64,000 nucleotides of DNA from an uncultured Bacteroidales bacterium. GTDB lineage: Bacteria; Bacteroidota; Bacteroidia; Bacteroidales; P3. Both the position numbers and the translations under genes were made by a program. The notes beneath the pieces were generated by a model. The model was not told the DNA's origin and did not search any database. It worked only from the letters and a program-made list of their open reading frames with translations. Location of the stretch: the NCBI GenBank assembly GCA_910586395.1, contig CAJUFX010000002.1:215598-279597 (forward strand), read 5' to 3'. Positions 1-9,576 of this stretch are shown piece by piece; position 1 is the stretch's first letter; each line of letters begins with the position of its first letter.

Positions 1-541
1 CCTTGAGTTTTTCCAGCAGTTCCGTTTCGCTCATGGAGCGGGGCAGGCTGCCGTGCAGCCCCGCGCCCGCCATATTTTCAGAGCCCGGCAACGGTTCCAG
101 CACCGCCCGCTGCCGCAGTTCGAGTCTGTCGGCCCAGTAGGCGTTCACGCCCGTGGGCGCGTTGTCGAAATTCGTATGGGCGGCGTACCACGCGATGCCG
201 TGTTCCAGCGAACGGCGCAACATGTTTCCGAAAGGCGTTGTCGGGTCAATCTTTTTCAAGCCGCGGAAAATGGCCGGATGATGCGCGATGATCAGCCCCG
301 CGCCTTCGGCTATAGCCTCCTCCACGACATCCGGCGTGATGTCGGTGCAGAGCAAGGCTTTGTCCACCGGTTGTTGCGGCGAGCCGAGGATCAGCCCCGC
401 GTTGTCGTAACTCTCCTGCCATCTTAGCGGCGCCACCGCCTCTATCGCCCCCGTGACCTCCGCCACCGTCAGGCGGTCGGCCGTAACCTCCTCCGTCCCC
501 GTCAGGCGGTCGGCCGTCGATTTAAAATCGTCCATATACAT
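1..541 (-). CDS. Nif3-like dinuclear metal-centre protein (5' part; 3' end outside window)
   Basis: The minus strand stays open from an ATG at 541 to the window edge, about 180 codons. The translation has the Nif3/YbgI family opening (W-Q-E-S-Y-D-N-A-G-L), the metal-binding segment A-H-H-P-A-I-F and later A-A-H-T-N-F-D. Family members (often called GTP cyclohydrolase 1 type 2 homologues) are hexamers with a two-metal site; the physiological substrate is unsettled. The first 25 or so residues are odd: a short imperfect tandem duplication (T-A-D-R-L-T occurs twice) precedes the usual start of the fold, so the true start may be internal. A second in-frame ATG lies at 535. The identification is firm; the N-terminus is not. 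Confidence 0.85.
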   Translation of the reverse strand, partial: MYMDDFKSTADRLTGTEEVTADRLTVAEVTGAIEAVAPLRWQESYDNAGLILGSPQQPVDKALLCTDITPDVVEEAIAEGAGLIIAHHPAIFRGLKKIDPTTPFGNMLRRSLEHGIAWYAAHTNFDNAPTGVNAYWADRLELRQRAVLEPLPGSENMAGAGLHGSLPRSMSETELLEKLK

Positions 542-597
542 GTTTTTGATGCTCAATGGTTCGTTCAATGGCTCAACCGTTCAACTCATTTTCAGCC

Positions 598-696
598 CTA
601 CAATCGAACCGCCCCCGTCGCGCCTTTCATCTTGCCGAGGCAGAACGCGAAAGCCGTCTCGAACAGCCCCGCCGCAATCAGAATAATCCAATTCAT
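598..696 (-). pseudogene. Truncated small multidrug resistance (SMR/SugE-like) gene
   Basis: An ATG at 696 opens a 32-codon frame ending in TAG at 598-600. The peptide is the first transmembrane helix of an SMR protein: it starts M-N-W-I-I-L-I-A-A-G-L-F-E and keeps the family's membrane glutamate at position 13, then runs to a basic loop and stops. Full-length SMR proteins are about 105 residues with four helices, so about 70% is missing and the product cannot work as a transporter. The deletion joins it to the upstream region of the Nif3-like gene. The start lies 4 nt past the end of the restriction endonuclease gene, so that island abuts its 5' side. Confidence 0.6.
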
Positions 697-700
697 GATA

Positions 701-2380
701 TTACAAACTTAACCAATTTGTTGCCTTTTGTTTAATGGCTTCGAACCATTGCATTTCATTTTTACATGTTTTAACCAACTTGTTGGAATATTCGAACAGG
801 TTGCGTACATGTCGGGGAGTGGGAGTATAATCCACTTGATAACTGTCTTCCAACATTTTTTGGAAGACGGATAATGGTAAAGGGACGATAGTGGATTGAC
901 CGCCGTAATATGAAATATTGAGGCGGTGAAGTGTGTAAAAATGCGCGATACAGGCTTCGTTGATATGGGGCGCGAGAAAGAGGCAATAGCAAGGTTTACC
1001 ACTTGTTTTTTTCATCTTTCCCAAATGTCGGCTTACCGGTTCACCCTCCATATCATATTGTTTTTGTCCGGTGGCCATGGTTACTTCAACAGCCAGCAGA
1101 TAATCGCCATAGTCGCAAACAATATCGGGTGTGTTTCCAGGTGCTGTGGAGAGCGGCTTGCCGAAATCATCAAAATTTAAGTTGGCCTGTATTCTGCCGC
1201 CGTTAAGCATGGTCATGGCTCGCCATGTGTTCCATTCAAGCATGAGCGGCGCATCGTATAGTTCGTTGCGTTCTATTTGATGGAAAGTTTCTTGAATTTG
1301 ATCGTATGATTGATAGTTTTTAAGTTCACTTACTTGGTTTGCTATCAGTGCGTTTTTCCGCCGCTCGCTAAGGTCATGCAACAGATTTTTCAAATCGCTG
1401 ATACTGGCATTTTTAGGGAAAGAACTTGTTTTAAATTCTACATTCAGGCGTTCAATAAGCGCCTTTCGGTTATCAGTTAATAATTTAGGTAACTTCGGAT
1501 TGCCGAGATAATCGGCATAAAGAGGTTCTTCGTTGATAAAACAAGGGTTGCGGTCAACGGTTTTCAGCAGATAATCGACATCTTTGATGCGTTCTCCGGC
1601 TATACTTAACGATTTGCCCGTATTGGAAACGTTTACCACCCCTGTCGCTCGCAAATAACGGAAGCAGGCATCGGCATAATCACGCGTATTGCTGGCTTGC
1701 GTTTTCAAAAATTTATTTAAGGAAAGGTCATTACTTTCCCTTGTTTTGATTTCACCTTGGGCAATACGTGTAGCATAGACGTTTTTTAATTCATCCAGCA
1801 AATAATTTATTTTGAAAGTACGATAATTTTGAGGATGTTCCGTTTTAGCTATACGAAAACGGTTTATTTTCTGTACTATACTGGCGAAATTATGCCAATC
1901 GGTCAATTGCATGCCGAAAATTTGCAATTCATCGAATGTCAAAGAACCCAAGGTTCTGATCAAACGTAATATTTCCAGATAAGGCTTTACGCAAAAAGCA
2001 GTCGCTTTGACAGTCGGTTTGTGATAAGGCGAAGGAATTTGAAATTTCAGTAACTGCCGGAGGAAAATCTCGTCTTGATATTTGGAATCAAGTAGCATTT
2101 TCCCAGCTGGAGTCAGGGATATGGCAGGCGATAGATTGACGAATCCCAATGATTTTGGTGCTCGGTTTATTCTGTCTCTTGCGCTCAACGCAGGGTCGTT
2201 TTCGCCTTTCCCATTGAAGAATTGCTCTTCGCGCAGTATTTCTATAAAATGCCGTTGCGTCTCGTTATTCCAAGGCTGTCCGTTAAAATGTCTGACGAGC
2301 AAGTCTATTTCCGGAATCATTTTCGATGGCGTTCTCGGCGAGGTGGTCAAGAACAATAATTGACTATTTATGTATGCCAT
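701..2380 (-). CDS. AlwI-family type II restriction endonuclease
   Basis: This gene encodes a 559-residue protein when started at the ATG at 2380; an in-frame TTG at 2398 is a weaker alternative. The N-terminal segment (T-P-S-K-M-I-P-E-I) and the C-terminal core resemble the AlwI restriction enzyme family. A PD-(D/E)xK-like core is visible at roughly residues 420-450 (P-D-I-V-C-D-Y-G-D-Y-L-L-A-V-E-V-T), followed by E-G-E-P-V-S-R-H-L. Family enzymes cut at or near GGATC-type sites and are paired with an adenine methylase, as here: the start overlaps the end of the methylase gene by 17 nt, implying a translationally coupled pair. Low GC and frequent AAA/TTT codons contrast with neighbours and suggest horizontal acquisition. 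The recognition site is not readable from sequence. Confidence 0.8.
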   Translation of the reverse strand: MAYINSQLLFLTTSPRTPSKMIPEIDLLVRHFNGQPWNNETQRHFIEILREEQFFNGKGENDPALSARDRINRAPKSLGFVNLSPAISLTPAGKMLLDSKYQDEIFLRQLLKFQIPSPYHKPTVKATAFCVKPYLEILRLIRTLGSLTFDELQIFGMQLTDWHNFASIVQKINRFRIAKTEHPQNYRTFKINYLLDELKNVYATRIAQGEIKTRESNDLSLNKFLKTQASNTRDYADACFRYLRATGVVNVSNTGKSLSIAGERIKDVDYLLKTVDRNPCFINEEPLYADYLGNPKLPKLLTDNRKALIERLNVEFKTSSFPKNASISDLKNLLHDLSERRKNALIANQVSELKNYQSYDQIQETFHQIERNELYDAPLMLEWNTWRAMTMLNGGRIQANLNFDDFGKPLSTAPGNTPDIVCDYGDYLLAVEVTMATGQKQYDMEGEPVSRHLGKMKKTSGKPCYCLFLAPHINEACIAHFYTLHRLNISYYGGQSTIVPLPLSVFQKMLEDSYQVDYTPTPRHVRNLFEYSNKLVKTCKNEMQWFEAIKQKATNWLSL

Positions 2381-3329
2381 AGGGTTGAGTAGCTTCAAAT
2401 AATCTTAATTGCGCACCATCGGTTTCATCTGTGATTTTGTAGGCAGGATGCTCTGTCGTCGCGTGATGCCAGCGGATTTTATAATTGGCGACGACGATAT
2501 GTTTGGCTACCGCTTTAAAACGGTTCCGGATATTGACGGCATAGTTTTTTTCGTATTCGTCAATGATATACCCCCTGTATAGACTGTCCGTCAAAGGGGT
2601 TTTCCCTATAATCATAAGGGCTTTGCATGGTAAATTCGTGAAATCTTCGGCCAATTGGCGATGGTTTTTTTCATTGAAACCATCTTGGTATTCTTTATTG
2701 CCGTAATCGGAAAATACACAATCGTATGGTGGATCCAGAAAAACAAAATCATCGGCTTGGCACAAATCGAAAATACGGCGGTAGTCCGTGTTGAACAGAA
2801 CGGATTTCTGAAGGAGTTTACTGTGTGACAATGTGATGGATTTTGTATTGAGATTTTTATAACGACCGAAAGGAACGTTGAATTCCCCTTGTGCATTATA
2901 GCGAATCATGCCGGAATAGGCGGTTTTGTTAATGTAATAATACAATAAGGCATCGGAGTAAGACTTTTCCGATATATCATTGAACATGGCGCGGAGTCGG
3001 TAATAAAGCGCTTCGTTCATATCTTTCACACGTTCATTCGGATGTTTATTTTTAAGTGCGTCGAAATTTTGCCTGTTTTTGGTATAGATTGTTTCTATTT
3101 CGTCCAATTCCTTGCGCAATGCCGGATAATTGTCGCGAACGCCCTGATAAAAATTTATGAGTTTGCTGTTGATATCATTGATGATGGCTTTTTCAGGCTC
3201 TAAGTGAAAAAACAGAGCGCCGCCACCGAAAAAGGGTTCGATATAGCGGCCGGAAAAATCAGGTACATACCACATGATATGCGGTATTTCTTTGGATTTT
3301 CCACCCCTGTATTTAATCATTGGCTTCAT
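2364..3329 (-). CDS. Dam-type DNA adenine-N6 methyltransferase (D12 class)
   Basis: This 321-residue protein has the D12/Dam methylase order of motifs: K-Y-R-G-G-K near residue 6, the SAM-binding F-G-G-G at 34-37 and the catalytic D-P-P-Y at 199-202. It transfers a methyl group from S-adenosylmethionine to adenine N6 and would protect the host from the overlapping downstream endonuclease. The gene comes first, so methylation can precede restriction. The AT-rich upstream region (3330-3468) holds TAATTTCG about 60 nt before the start, one mismatch from the Bacteroidetes -7 box. A solitary housekeeping Dam is unlikely given the direct overlap with the AlwI-like gene. Confidence 0.88.
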   Translation of the reverse strand: MKPMIKYRGGKSKEIPHIMWYVPDFSGRYIEPFFGGGALFFHLEPEKAIINDINSKLINFYQGVRDNYPALRKELDEIETIYTKNRQNFDALKNKHPNERVKDMNEALYYRLRAMFNDISEKSYSDALLYYYINKTAYSGMIRYNAQGEFNVPFGRYKNLNTKSITLSHSKLLQKSVLFNTDYRRIFDLCQADDFVFLDPPYDCVFSDYGNKEYQDGFNEKNHRQLAEDFTNLPCKALMIIGKTPLTDSLYRGYIIDEYEKNYAVNIRNRFKAVAKHIVVANYKIRWHHATTEHPAYKITDETDGAQLRLFEATQPYGIHK

Positions 3330-3468
3330 GGTTCTGCCAGCATTGAATGGATGTTTCTGTAATTTTTGTGCGAAATTACTAAAATTATTCAGACGTGAAT
3401 AGTTTTATTTCTTAATAATCCTTAAACGTAAATGGATTATCCCGTTTATCCAGTGTCGCGTCCCCCGT

Positions 3469-4548
3469 TCATCCCGCGCCGACCGCGCCGAACTGGCAGA
3501 AAAAGCTGACGAGGAACGGCACCGACAGATCGACGAGGAAGCCGTGGTAGGCCGCGAGCGGCGCATAGGCCGGTCCGCAGAAGCGCGTGATCGTGGGCAG
3601 GGTCGTGTCCATCGACGTGGCGCCGCCCACCGAGATGAGGCCGAGGCGGCTGATGCGCGACAGGAGCGGCGCGGCCAAAAGGGCCGTCATTTCCCGCAGG
3701 ATGTTGGCCAACAGCGCGACCGTGGCCCAGCCCGCGCCGAGCGTCTGCCCGATGAGGATGCTGGAGAGCGAATAATAGGCGAAGCCCGAACCGACGGCGA
3801 GGCTCTCCGCGAACGGTTTTCCCGGCAAGAGGAAGCCCACGGCCGCCACGCCCGCCAGACTGCCGCAAACCGTACAGAGCGGCAGGAACCAATAGCGTTT
3901 GGGTTGTCCTTTGAGTTGGGCGAACAGCCCTTCCGTCAAGCCGATTTGCAGCCCCACGAGGAAAATCAGCACGAAGAGGATGTAGCGGCCGATGAGGTCG
4001 CCGCGGCTCCGCACGCCTTCCGGCAACCATCCGAAACGTGCGAGCAGCAATCCGGCCACGAAGCAACACAGGATGATGAGGCTGCCGCGCATCCGTTTCC
4101 ACAGCGGTTCCGGTGCATCGAGGCCGTTTTTATGGGATGAACCGCCGCCCGCAGGGCCGCCCCCGTTTCCGCTTCCCGCCACGGGCCGGTCCCGCAAGGC
4201 CGCCCCCCCGCTTGTTGCGGCCGCCGCCTCCGCTTTTTCGCCATCGCGTCCGCCCCCCGCATGTTCCAACGCCCAGGCCGCCGCCATGCAACCCGCCACC
4301 GCGCCCAAGGTCAGCCACAGGGCCGTCAGTCCGAAGGCCGGAATCCGCGCCATGAGCGTCGCGTCGCCGCCTATGGACACGCCGAGGAAAAACAGCAGCA
4401 GGTAGATGACCGCCGACAAAACGACCGGCAGTCCCGTCGCCACGGCTCGCGCCGCCCCTGCACTGGCTCGCGCCCGCATCGCCGTCCGCCGCAGCGTCCA
4501 ACCTATCAACATACCGCTCAAAATCAGTGGTATCAGAATCTTAACCAT
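3469..4548 (-). CDS. lysO: LysO-type lysine exporter (DUF340 family)
   Basis: This 359-residue membrane protein has about eight hydrophobic helices and the family signature G-G-A-T-S-M-D-T-T-L-P in the C-terminal half. E. coli LysO (YbjE), about 300 residues, exports lysine and thialysine across the inner membrane. This protein is longer because residues of about 97-155 form a hydrophilic Gly/Ala/Ser-rich loop between two membrane blocks. That loop is encoded by very GC-rich DNA including a run of seven G on the coding strand (4203-4209). The gene stands alone on the minus strand, upstream of an unrelated restriction-modification pair. Given the lysine-fermentation operon elsewhere in the window, export of excess lysine is a sensible role, but that link is inference. 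Confidence 0.8.
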   Translation of the reverse strand: MVKILIPLILSGMLIGWTLRRTAMRARASAGAARAVATGLPVVLSAVIYLLLFFLGVSIGGDATLMARIPAFGLTALWLTLGAVAGCMAAAWALEHAGGGRDGEKAEAAAATSGGAALRDRPVAGSGNGGGPAGGGSSHKNGLDAPEPLWKRMRGSLIILCCFVAGLLLARFGWLPEGVRSRGDLIGRYILFVLIFLVGLQIGLTEGLFAQLKGQPKRYWFLPLCTVCGSLAGVAAVGFLLPGKPFAESLAVGSGFAYYSLSSILIGQTLGAGWATVALLANILREMTALLAAPLLSRISRLGLISVGGATSMDTTLPTITRFCGPAYAPLAAYHGFLVDLSVPFLVSFFCQFGAVGAG

Positions 4549-4609
4549 GGCGATTCACCAGTTGCAATATGAAAACAAACCAAATTTACACTTTTCTTCG
4601 CGATTTCCT

Positions 4610-5971
4610 TTATTTCCGTCCGGAAACGAAATGAAACCCCAGAATCGCGAGCGACGTCAGGAATTCCGAAACGGGCATGGCCAGCCAGATGCCCGGCGTG
4701 CCTGCCATCATCGGCATCAGCAAGAAACTCGGCACCAGGCAGATCAGCCCTCTTGACAGGGCGAAAAACGTGGCCGGTTTCACTTTCTCTATGCTTTGGA
4801 AATAGCCTACCACAGTTAGGTTGAGAATGAAAAAGATAAAACCCGTCGCGAAGTAGGGCAGGCCGTTGATGGCGATTTGGGCCGCCGCATCCGCCGGGTT
4901 GAGGAACAAACCGACCAAAACGTGCGGAACACCGATAAAAAGCCCCATGACCAAAAGGCCGCAGACCACGGCTGTCGTCAGCGCGATACGTTCGGTGGCG
5001 TAAACGCGTTCGTGGAGGCCCCTGCCGAAATTATAGCTGATGATCGGCTGGGCGGACTGCGCGATGGCGTTGCCCACCATGAAGACGAACGGCATGTAGT
5101 AGCAGGCGATGCCGAAAGCCCCTACGCCGTTGTCGCCCAGATATTTCATAAACACGAGATTGCCCATGAACATCAACAGGGCCATCGTGGCTTCACCCAA
5201 TAGGGCCGATGAGCCGATATGGCATTGATAGCCGATGTTCCGTATCGACAGTCGGATGCTTTTTACGCTCATTTTTAAGCGTATCAACCGCAGATGCCTG
5301 GCAAAGAACAAGAGGTAGCCGATGGCGATCAGCCCGCCTATGACCGTGCTGATGGCCGTGGCGAAAGACGCGCCCCGCACGCCCCAGCCGAGCGGGAAGA
5401 TGAACACGTAGTCCAATACGATATTGGCCACGGCACTGATCAGGCTACACCACATCGCGACGCGGGGCGAATCGTCCAGACGGATGATGAAGAGCGATAC
5501 GGAGATCCACATCTGAAAGAGGATGGCCGGCAGGTACCACAGCATATAGTCGGTCACGAGCGGCAGCAGGTGTTCCGACGCGCCGAGCAGCCGGACGGTC
5601 GTTTCCGGAAAAGCGGTCATAAAGGCGATGAACAGCAGGGCGACCAATGTCACGAACGCCATGGCCTGCGTCACGTTGAGGCGGGCGACTTTCGTCTTGC
5701 CTTTGGCGAGGTGGATGGAAGCCACGACCGAACAGCCGATGCCGGCCATCAGCCCGATACCGGTGAAAATCATGAACATGGGGGCGAAGATATTGATGGC
5801 CGCGATGCCGTCGCTGCCCACGCTCTGCCCGACGAAAATGCCGTCTATCGCCGTTACGGCCGATATGCTGAGCATACCCAGGAGCGTGGGTACGAAATAT
5901 TTGCGGAATAAAACCGACACATTCAACGTGGCCAGGTCGATGGCGTCTTCTTTCAGATTGTCCGTTTTCAT
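4610..5971 (-). CDS. MATE-family multidrug/sodium antiporter
   Basis: This 453-residue protein has twelve predicted hydrophobic helices in two homologous halves, typical of MATE transporters (usual length 440-470). Marker segments include F-V-P-T-L-L-G-M near residue 31, D-G-I-F-V-G near 44, and A-Q-S-A-Q-P-I-I-S-Y-N-F-G in the second half, a family hallmark. It would export cationic compounds in exchange for Na+ or H+; the substrate cannot be inferred. A leader of about 190 nt separates it from a promoter-like 37-bp repeat and contains a large hairpin (6063-6118). Its closest type appears to be the MepA/DinF group. Confidence 0.88.
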   Translation of the reverse strand: MKTDNLKEDAIDLATLNVSVLFRKYFVPTLLGMLSISAVTAIDGIFVGQSVGSDGIAAINIFAPMFMIFTGIGLMAGIGCSVVASIHLAKGKTKVARLNVTQAMAFVTLVALLFIAFMTAFPETTVRLLGASEHLLPLVTDYMLWYLPAILFQMWISVSLFIIRLDDSPRVAMWCSLISAVANIVLDYVFIFPLGWGVRGASFATAISTVIGGLIAIGYLLFFARHLRLIRLKMSVKSIRLSIRNIGYQCHIGSSALLGEATMALLMFMGNLVFMKYLGDNGVGAFGIACYYMPFVFMVGNAIAQSAQPIISYNFGRGLHERVYATERIALTTAVVCGLLVMGLFIGVPHVLVGLFLNPADAAAQIAINGLPYFATGFIFFILNLTVVGYFQSIEKVKPATFFALSRGLICLVPSFLLMPMMAGTPGIWLAMPVSEFLTSLAILGFHFVSGRK

Positions 5972-6062
5972 GGCGTTTTTGGTTTTTGGCGTCAGGCCTT
6001 TCGGTCGTGGCGGTCCCGAAACGGCTTCAACACGGCCTCAGGGGCATCCCGGAAACGGAAAA

Positions 6063-6118
6063 AGCCGGATAAAATGAAAGGATCAAACATCTGTTTTACC
6101 CAGTCATCTTATCCGGCT
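6063..6118 (-). promoter_or_regulatory. Leader hairpin upstream of the MATE gene, possible attenuator
   Basis: Perfect 10-nt arms (AGCCGGATAA and TTATCCGGCT, at 6063-6072 and 6109-6118) enclose a 36-nt loop region. On the minus strand the 3' arm is followed by a run of U, as in an intrinsic terminator, yet the element lies about 90 nt before the MATE start. It may be the end of an attenuator or riboswitch. It does not match the TPP, SAM or cobalamin consensus as far as can be judged by eye. Confidence 0.4.
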
Positions 6119-6158
6119 CCCGCCCTCCGATGAGGATTACAAAACTATGTATCTTGAT

Positions 6159-6195
6159 AGCAAAGATGGGTCAAAAATTCCGGAATACCAAATTT
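6159..6195 (-). repeat. 37-bp direct repeat, copy 1 (promoter-like, upstream of MATE)
   Basis: This copy is identical over 37 bp to 6875-6911. Read on the minus strand it holds TTTG, a 20-nt spacer and CATCTTTG, one mismatch from the Bacteroidetes -33/-7 consensus. The palindrome ATTCCGGAAT sits in the spacer where a repressor could bind. It lies just downstream of the HepT-like gene and upstream of the MATE leader. Confidence 0.75.
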
Positions 6196-6199
6196 AAGC

Positions 6200-6541
6200 T
6201 CAGTCTTCATCGAGCAATGCTGAAACTTCGCTTTTGAGTAGGGGTAAATGATTCACGATAATCCCCCAAAGGATATCGGGTTTAAGCGAGTCGTATGCAT
6301 GTATGACGAAATTCCTTGTATCGACGATTTTCCGGGCGGAAGTAATAGGAATGTCAGGAGAAAGTTTTAAAATTTGGTTCATGGCTTCCCCCATAATCTC
6401 GATATTCCTTTCAACGCCTCTTCTAAAAAGCGTGTCTTGGCAGAAAGACACATATTCTTTAGGGCGTTCTGCCATAAACGATTCGATTTCCTGAATGGAA
6501 GAAAGAATATCTGACAGATATTTTTTGGTTTTTCTATCCAT
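6200..6541 (-). CDS. hepT: HepT-like HEPN-domain toxin (ribonuclease) of a HepT/MntA pair
   Basis: This 113-residue all-helical protein of the DUF86/HEPN type carries the exact RX4HXY motif (R76, H81, Y83) of HepT RNases. In characterised pairs HepT cleaves RNA and is silenced when the partner MntA adenylylates the tyrosine of this motif. The gene overlaps the 3' end of the nucleotidyltransferase gene by 8 nt, the usual antitoxin-first order in this family. Codon use and composition are AT-rich relative to the flanking MATE and suf genes, suggesting acquisition. Length is in the normal family range of 110-150 residues. Confidence 0.85.
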   Translation of the reverse strand: MDRKTKKYLSDILSSIQEIESFMAERPKEYVSFCQDTLFRRGVERNIEIMGEAMNQILKLSPDIPITSARKIVDTRNFVIHAYDSLKPDILWGIIVNHLPLLKSEVSALLDED

Positions 6542-6836
6542 AAATCAAATGTTTAGTATCATCCAATTCCTCTTTGAAATAGGGGTTTTTGACCGCGGAT
6601 TCATCCACTAAATCCACTTCCCTTCCAAAGAGTGATACCAACGCGTGGTAAAAATTGAAGAAATTGTCAGCATAATTGTTATGGTCTATTTCCGTATTGA
6701 AATCGACCAATAAATCCACATCGCTCTGTTCGTTGAAACGCGGCGTCAGAATGGAGCCGAAAGCATAAAGTTTCTTGACCTTGTGCGTCTGGCATAAGGC
6801 AAACAACTTTTGGATATTGTCGGTAATCAGGTGCAT
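6534..6836 (-). CDS. mntA: MntA-like minimal nucleotidyltransferase antitoxin
   Basis: This 100-residue protein has the minimal nucleotidyltransferase signature GSX10DXD: G27-S28, ten residues, then D39 and D41. Family members transfer AMP to the HepT toxin's tyrosine and thereby neutralise it. It is the first gene of a two-gene operon with the HEPN toxin and overlaps it by 8 nt. Its start lies about 38 nt downstream of the promoter-like 37-bp repeat copy 2 on the same strand, which also contains a palindrome suited to autoregulation. Confidence 0.85.
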   Translation of the reverse strand: MHLITDNIQKLFALCQTHKVKKLYAFGSILTPRFNEQSDVDLLVDFNTEIDHNNYADNFFNFYHALVSLFGREVDLVDESAVKNPYFKEELDDTKHLIYG

Positions 6837-6874
6837 ATTTTTTCAGGCATTCAATGTAGAGTTGCAATGCGGTA

Positions 6875-6911
6875 AGCAAAGATGGGTCAAAAATTCCGGA
6901 ATACCAAATTT
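6875..6911 (-). repeat. 37-bp direct repeat, copy 2 (probable promoter/operator of mntA-hepT)
   Basis: Identical to 6159-6195. On the minus strand TTTG-N20-CATCTTTG would place transcription start about 30 nt before mntA. The 10-bp palindrome ATTCCGGAAT lies between the two promoter boxes, a classic operator position. The two copies bracket the whole toxin-antitoxin pair, 716 bp apart. Confidence 0.75.
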
Positions 6912-7003
6912 GGAGCGACCGCCAACTTCCAAACTTCGGTTCGCTCCCAAAGCGTTCATACAGAATAAGGATAATCAAACATACGATTAAAAGAAAAAAA
7001 GAT

Positions 7004-7011
7004 TAACTTTG
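7004..7011 (+). promoter_or_regulatory. -7 promoter box upstream of sufB
   Basis: TAACTTTG matches the Bacteroidetes TAnnTTTG box exactly, about 65 nt before the sufB start. No convincing TTTG is seen 19-24 nt upstream, so this is a half-match. Confidence 0.45.
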
Positions 7012-7078
7012 TCGTATATTATAAAGTGCACATGGTGGCGCGGTATTTGCAGAAAGGCGCCGATAGATGAGAAAAGAT

Positions 7079-8554
<1,476 letters not shown>

Positions 8555-8820
8555 AAGCGGTGGCCGGTTTTGCGGCGGTTGGCGGGTTTTGTTTGACCCG
8601 ACGGGCAGCTTTGGGTGCCCGTAGAAGCGACGGCGGGCAACACAAGGGCCGGGTACGCGGCGCGAAGCGGCAGGTCGCGCGATGCGCGGAAAGGGGCGCG
8701 AAGCGGCAGCCGTGGCGTAAATTGAGCGTAGCGAAATCATTCACACCGCTATGTACAATTATGTTGTGAATAAAACGTGCCTTGAAAAGGAAGTTTGAAA
8801 GAAGCTAATACGATAAAGAT
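8555..8820 (+). other. sufB-sufC intergenic region with short GC-rich repeats
   Basis: No gene is seen here. The stretch holds two copies of a 15-nt sequence (GGCGCGAAGCGGCAG at 8659-8673 and 8695-8709) and then turns AT-rich before sufC. It may carry a separate sufC promoter, but no clear TAnnTTTG box is present. Confidence 0.4.
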
Positions 8821-9576
8821 ATGTTATTGGAAATAAAAGACCTGCATGCGTCTATAGGCGATAAGGAAATCTTGAAGGGCGTCAACCTGCGGATCAACGA
8901 GGGTGAGGTACATGCCATCATGGGCCCCAACGGCAACGGCAAGAGCACGTTGGCCTCCGTCATTGCGGGCAACGAGCTGTTTACCGTCACCAAGGGCGAA
9001 GTGCTTTACAAAGGCAAGAACCTGTTGGAGATGTCGATAGAGGAACGCGCCTGCGAGGGCGTATTCCTCGGTTTCCAGTATCCGGTCGAGATTCCGGGCG
9101 TGAGCATCGCGTCTTTCATGCGGACCGCCATCAACGAGCAGCGCAAATACCACGGGCAGGATCCGATGGATATGCTGGAGTTCGCGCAATACATGGAGGA
9201 AAAGCAGAAAGTGGTGGAACTGACCGAGAATTTAGCCAAGCGTTCCGTCAACGAAGGCTTTTCCGGGGGCGAGAAGAAAAAGAACGAGATTTTCCAGATG
9301 GCGATGCTGCAACCGTCGCTGGCGTTTTTGGACGAGACCGATTCGGGTCTGGACATCGACGCGCTCCGGATTGTGGCGGGCGGCGTGAACCAGTTGCGGC
9401 GAAAAGACAACGCCATCGTCGTCATCACGCACTATCAGCGGCTTTTGGACTATATCGTGCCGGATTTCGTGCACGTGCTGGCCGGCGGCAAGATCGTGAA
9501 GACCGGCCCGAAGGAGCTGGCCCTGGAGCTGGAGGAGAAAGGTTACGACTGGTTAAAGGCGGAGGAGGTCTTATGA
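8821..9576 (+). CDS. sufC: Fe-S cluster assembly ATPase SufC
   Basis: This 251-residue ABC-type ATPase powers the SufBC2D scaffold. The Walker A is G-P-N-G-N-G-K-S near residue 39; the ABC signature reads F-S-G-G-E-K-K-K-N-E, the variant characteristic of SufC, and the Walker B/D-loop region is L-A-F-L-D-E-T-D-S-G-L-D. Length is typical (about 250). The stop overlaps the sufD start (ATGA), so the two are translationally coupled. Confidence 0.96.
   Translation: MLLEIKDLHASIGDKEILKGVNLRINEGEVHAIMGPNGNGKSTLASVIAGNELFTVTKGEVLYKGKNLLEMSIEERACEGVFLGFQYPVEIPGVSIASFMRTAINEQRKYHGQDPMDMLEFAQYMEEKQKVVELTENLAKRSVNEGFSGGEKKKNEIFQMAMLQPSLAFLDETDSGLDIDALRIVAGGVNQLRRKDNAIVVITHYQRLLDYIVPDFVHVLAGGKIVKTGPKELALELEEKGYDWLKAEEVL

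Noticed and set aside
453-686. Plus-strand small frame over the start of the Nif3-like gene
   Set aside because: It overlaps the Nif3-like gene and the SMR stub on the other strand, both with clear homology, and has no recognisable product.
5972-6158. TPP, SAM or cobalamin riboswitch upstream of the MATE gene
   Set aside because: The characteristic core sequences of these classes (for example CTGAGA and its partner in TPP) are absent.
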